From Clostridia bacterium (GTDB lineage Bacteria; Bacillota; Clostridia; Saccharofermentanales; UBA5734), in NCBI GenBank assembly GCA_017997315.1, contig JAGOFF010000134.1:1-6321 (forward strand): DNA of 6,321 nt, in the 5' to 3' direction. A program made the position numbers and the translations under genes. The notes under the pieces were generated by a model that ran no database searches, was not told the DNA's origin, and saw nothing but the letters and a program-made list of their open reading frames with translations. Below are positions 5,408-6,321 of this stretch, piece by piece (the first letter of the stretch is position 1; each line of letters starts with the position of its first letter).

Positions 5408-6321
5408 GCGCGGATGCGCGCCTGGAAGAGAAGGATTACGCCGACAAGTTCGACGCAAGCCTGTGGAAACGGCTTCTCCGGTTCACCCGGGGCTGCCGTC
5501 CGCTGCTCATCGGACTGCTGGTCAGCCTGCTGACCCTGTCCGCACTCGAAAGCTCCACGCCGCTTTTGACGAGGTATGCGATCAACAACATCATCGCCAC
5601 CGGCGACTTGACGAACCTGCCGGCGTTCTGCGCGGTGTTTTTTGCGGTTGTTCTCGGGCAGGCGATCATGATCCGGCTCTTCATCAGTTTCGCAGGGAAC
5701 GTGGAGATCCATTTGTCATACGAGATCCGAAAAGCGGGTTTCGACAAACTCCAGAACCTCTCGTTCTCGTATTACGACCGCACCCCCGTGGGCTGGATCA
5801 TGGCGAGGATGGTGTCCGATACCGGACGGTTGAGCGAGATCATCGCCTGGGGGCTGACGGACATCGCATGGGCGATCGGCACGCTGGTGTTCATCACCGG
5901 CGCGATGTTCCTGCTGGACTGGCGCCTGGCCTTGATCGCCATGGTCGTCGTCCCGCCGCTGGCCATGATCAGCACGTATTTCCAGAAGCGGCTCCTGCAT
6001 TCGCACCGGGAGATCCGGAAACAGAACTCCAAGATCACCAGTGGTTTCAACGAGGGGATCATGGGCGCGAAAACCAGCAAGACCATGCGCCGCGAGGAAA
6101 AGAACCTCGAGGAGTTCTCCGGATTGACGGACGGGATGTTCCGCTCGTCGGTACGCGCCGCGGTGCTGTCCGCACTCTATCTCCCGGTGGTTTCCCTGCT
6201 CGGCGCCGCCGGTGTCGCGCTGGTCCTGTGGCGTGGCGGAAACATGGTGGTGGACAGCGTCATCATGGTCGGTACGCTGTATGTATTTGTATCCTATGTG
6301 CAGCGGTTCTTTGAGCCGATC
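5404..6321 (+). CDS. ABC exporter half-transporter, second subunit, 3' end beyond right edge
   Basis: The first 306 residues of a second half-transporter, open to the window end. The frame shows a cytoplasmic N-terminus (1-30) and an exporter membrane domain with hydrophobic segments near 32-56, 74-98, 150-172, 173-193, 252-276 and 283-300. The family-typical coupling region LSFSYYDRTPVGWIMARMVSD (119-139) and the matching loop GAKTSKTMRREEKNLEEF (221-238) are present. The ATPase domain lies outside the window, so its catalytic residues cannot be checked. The start is ATG at 5404 with GGAGGGG five bases before it, overlapping the previous stop by ATGA. From its partner's Asp after Walker B, I infer that this subunit carries the consensus catalytic Glu, as BmrD, LmrD and TM288 do. 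A long open frame at 5154-6314 lies in another frame and resembles no protein. Confidence 0.92.
   Translation, partial: MSADARLEEKDYADKFDASLWKRLLRFTRGCRPLLIGLLVSLLTLSALESSTPLLTRYAINNIIATGDLTNLPAFCAVFFAVVLGQAIMIRLFISFAGNVEIHLSYEIRKAGFDKLQNLSFSYYDRTPVGWIMARMVSDTGRLSEIIAWGLTDIAWAIGTLVFITGAMFLLDWRLALIAMVVVPPLAMISTYFQKRLLHSHREIRKQNSKITSGFNEGIMGAKTSKTMRREEKNLEEFSGLTDGMFRSSVRAAVLSALYLPVVSLLGAAGVALVLWRGGNMVVDSVIMVGTLYVFVSYVQRFFEPI

Noticed and set aside
5154..6314. Plus-strand open frame of 386 codons at the right end
   Set aside because: It runs out of frame with the ABC genes and has shadow-like composition. The true frame from ATG 5404 gives a clear exporter membrane domain.

Overview
This GC-rich window carries five protein-coding genes in two divergent transcription units, separated by a short AT-richer intergenic region (about 3413-3571). 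Strong AGGAGG-type ribosome binding sites, LytR-CpsA-Psr (LCP) wall-polymer ligases and a BmrCD/LmrCD-like ABC exporter pair suggest a GC-rich Gram-positive (monoderm) bacterium, perhaps an uncultured member of the Clostridia within Bacillota. No taxonomic marker gene is present, so this placement is an inference.

Minus strand, reading leftward from the centre: galE (UDP-glucose 4-epimerase, 3412 to 2384) is followed after 14 bases by a complete LCP ligase (2369 to 708) with an unusually long Thr/Pro-rich C-terminal tail. A 91-base gap then holds a good sigma70-type promoter (CTGACA-N17-TATACT), and a second, paralogous LCP gene follows (616 to beyond the left edge). This second copy carries an apparent one-base deletion at about 54-66. 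The deletion ends the reading frame at 35, although the correct frame continues to the window edge. Together these genes look like a cell-wall glycopolymer module: the epimerase supplies UDP-galactose (and perhaps UDP-GalNAc), and the LCP enzymes attach undecaprenyl-linked polymer to peptidoglycan.

Plus strand, reading rightward: two ABC exporter half-transporters. The first (3572-5407) is complete and has Asp where the catalytic Glu after Walker B normally sits. The second overlaps it by ATGA at 5404 and runs off the right edge after its transmembrane region. The pattern is that of a heterodimeric exporter with one degenerate and one consensus ATP site, as in BmrCD, LmrCD and TM287/288.

I saw no RNA genes, CRISPR array, insertion sequence or attachment site. 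I did not find an undescribed system. The most useful observations are the frameshifted LCP paralog, the conserved cytoplasmic motif shared by the two LCP proteins, the 18-bp coding minisatellite in the tail, the GalE gate residue that predicts wider substrate use, and the asymmetric ABC pair.
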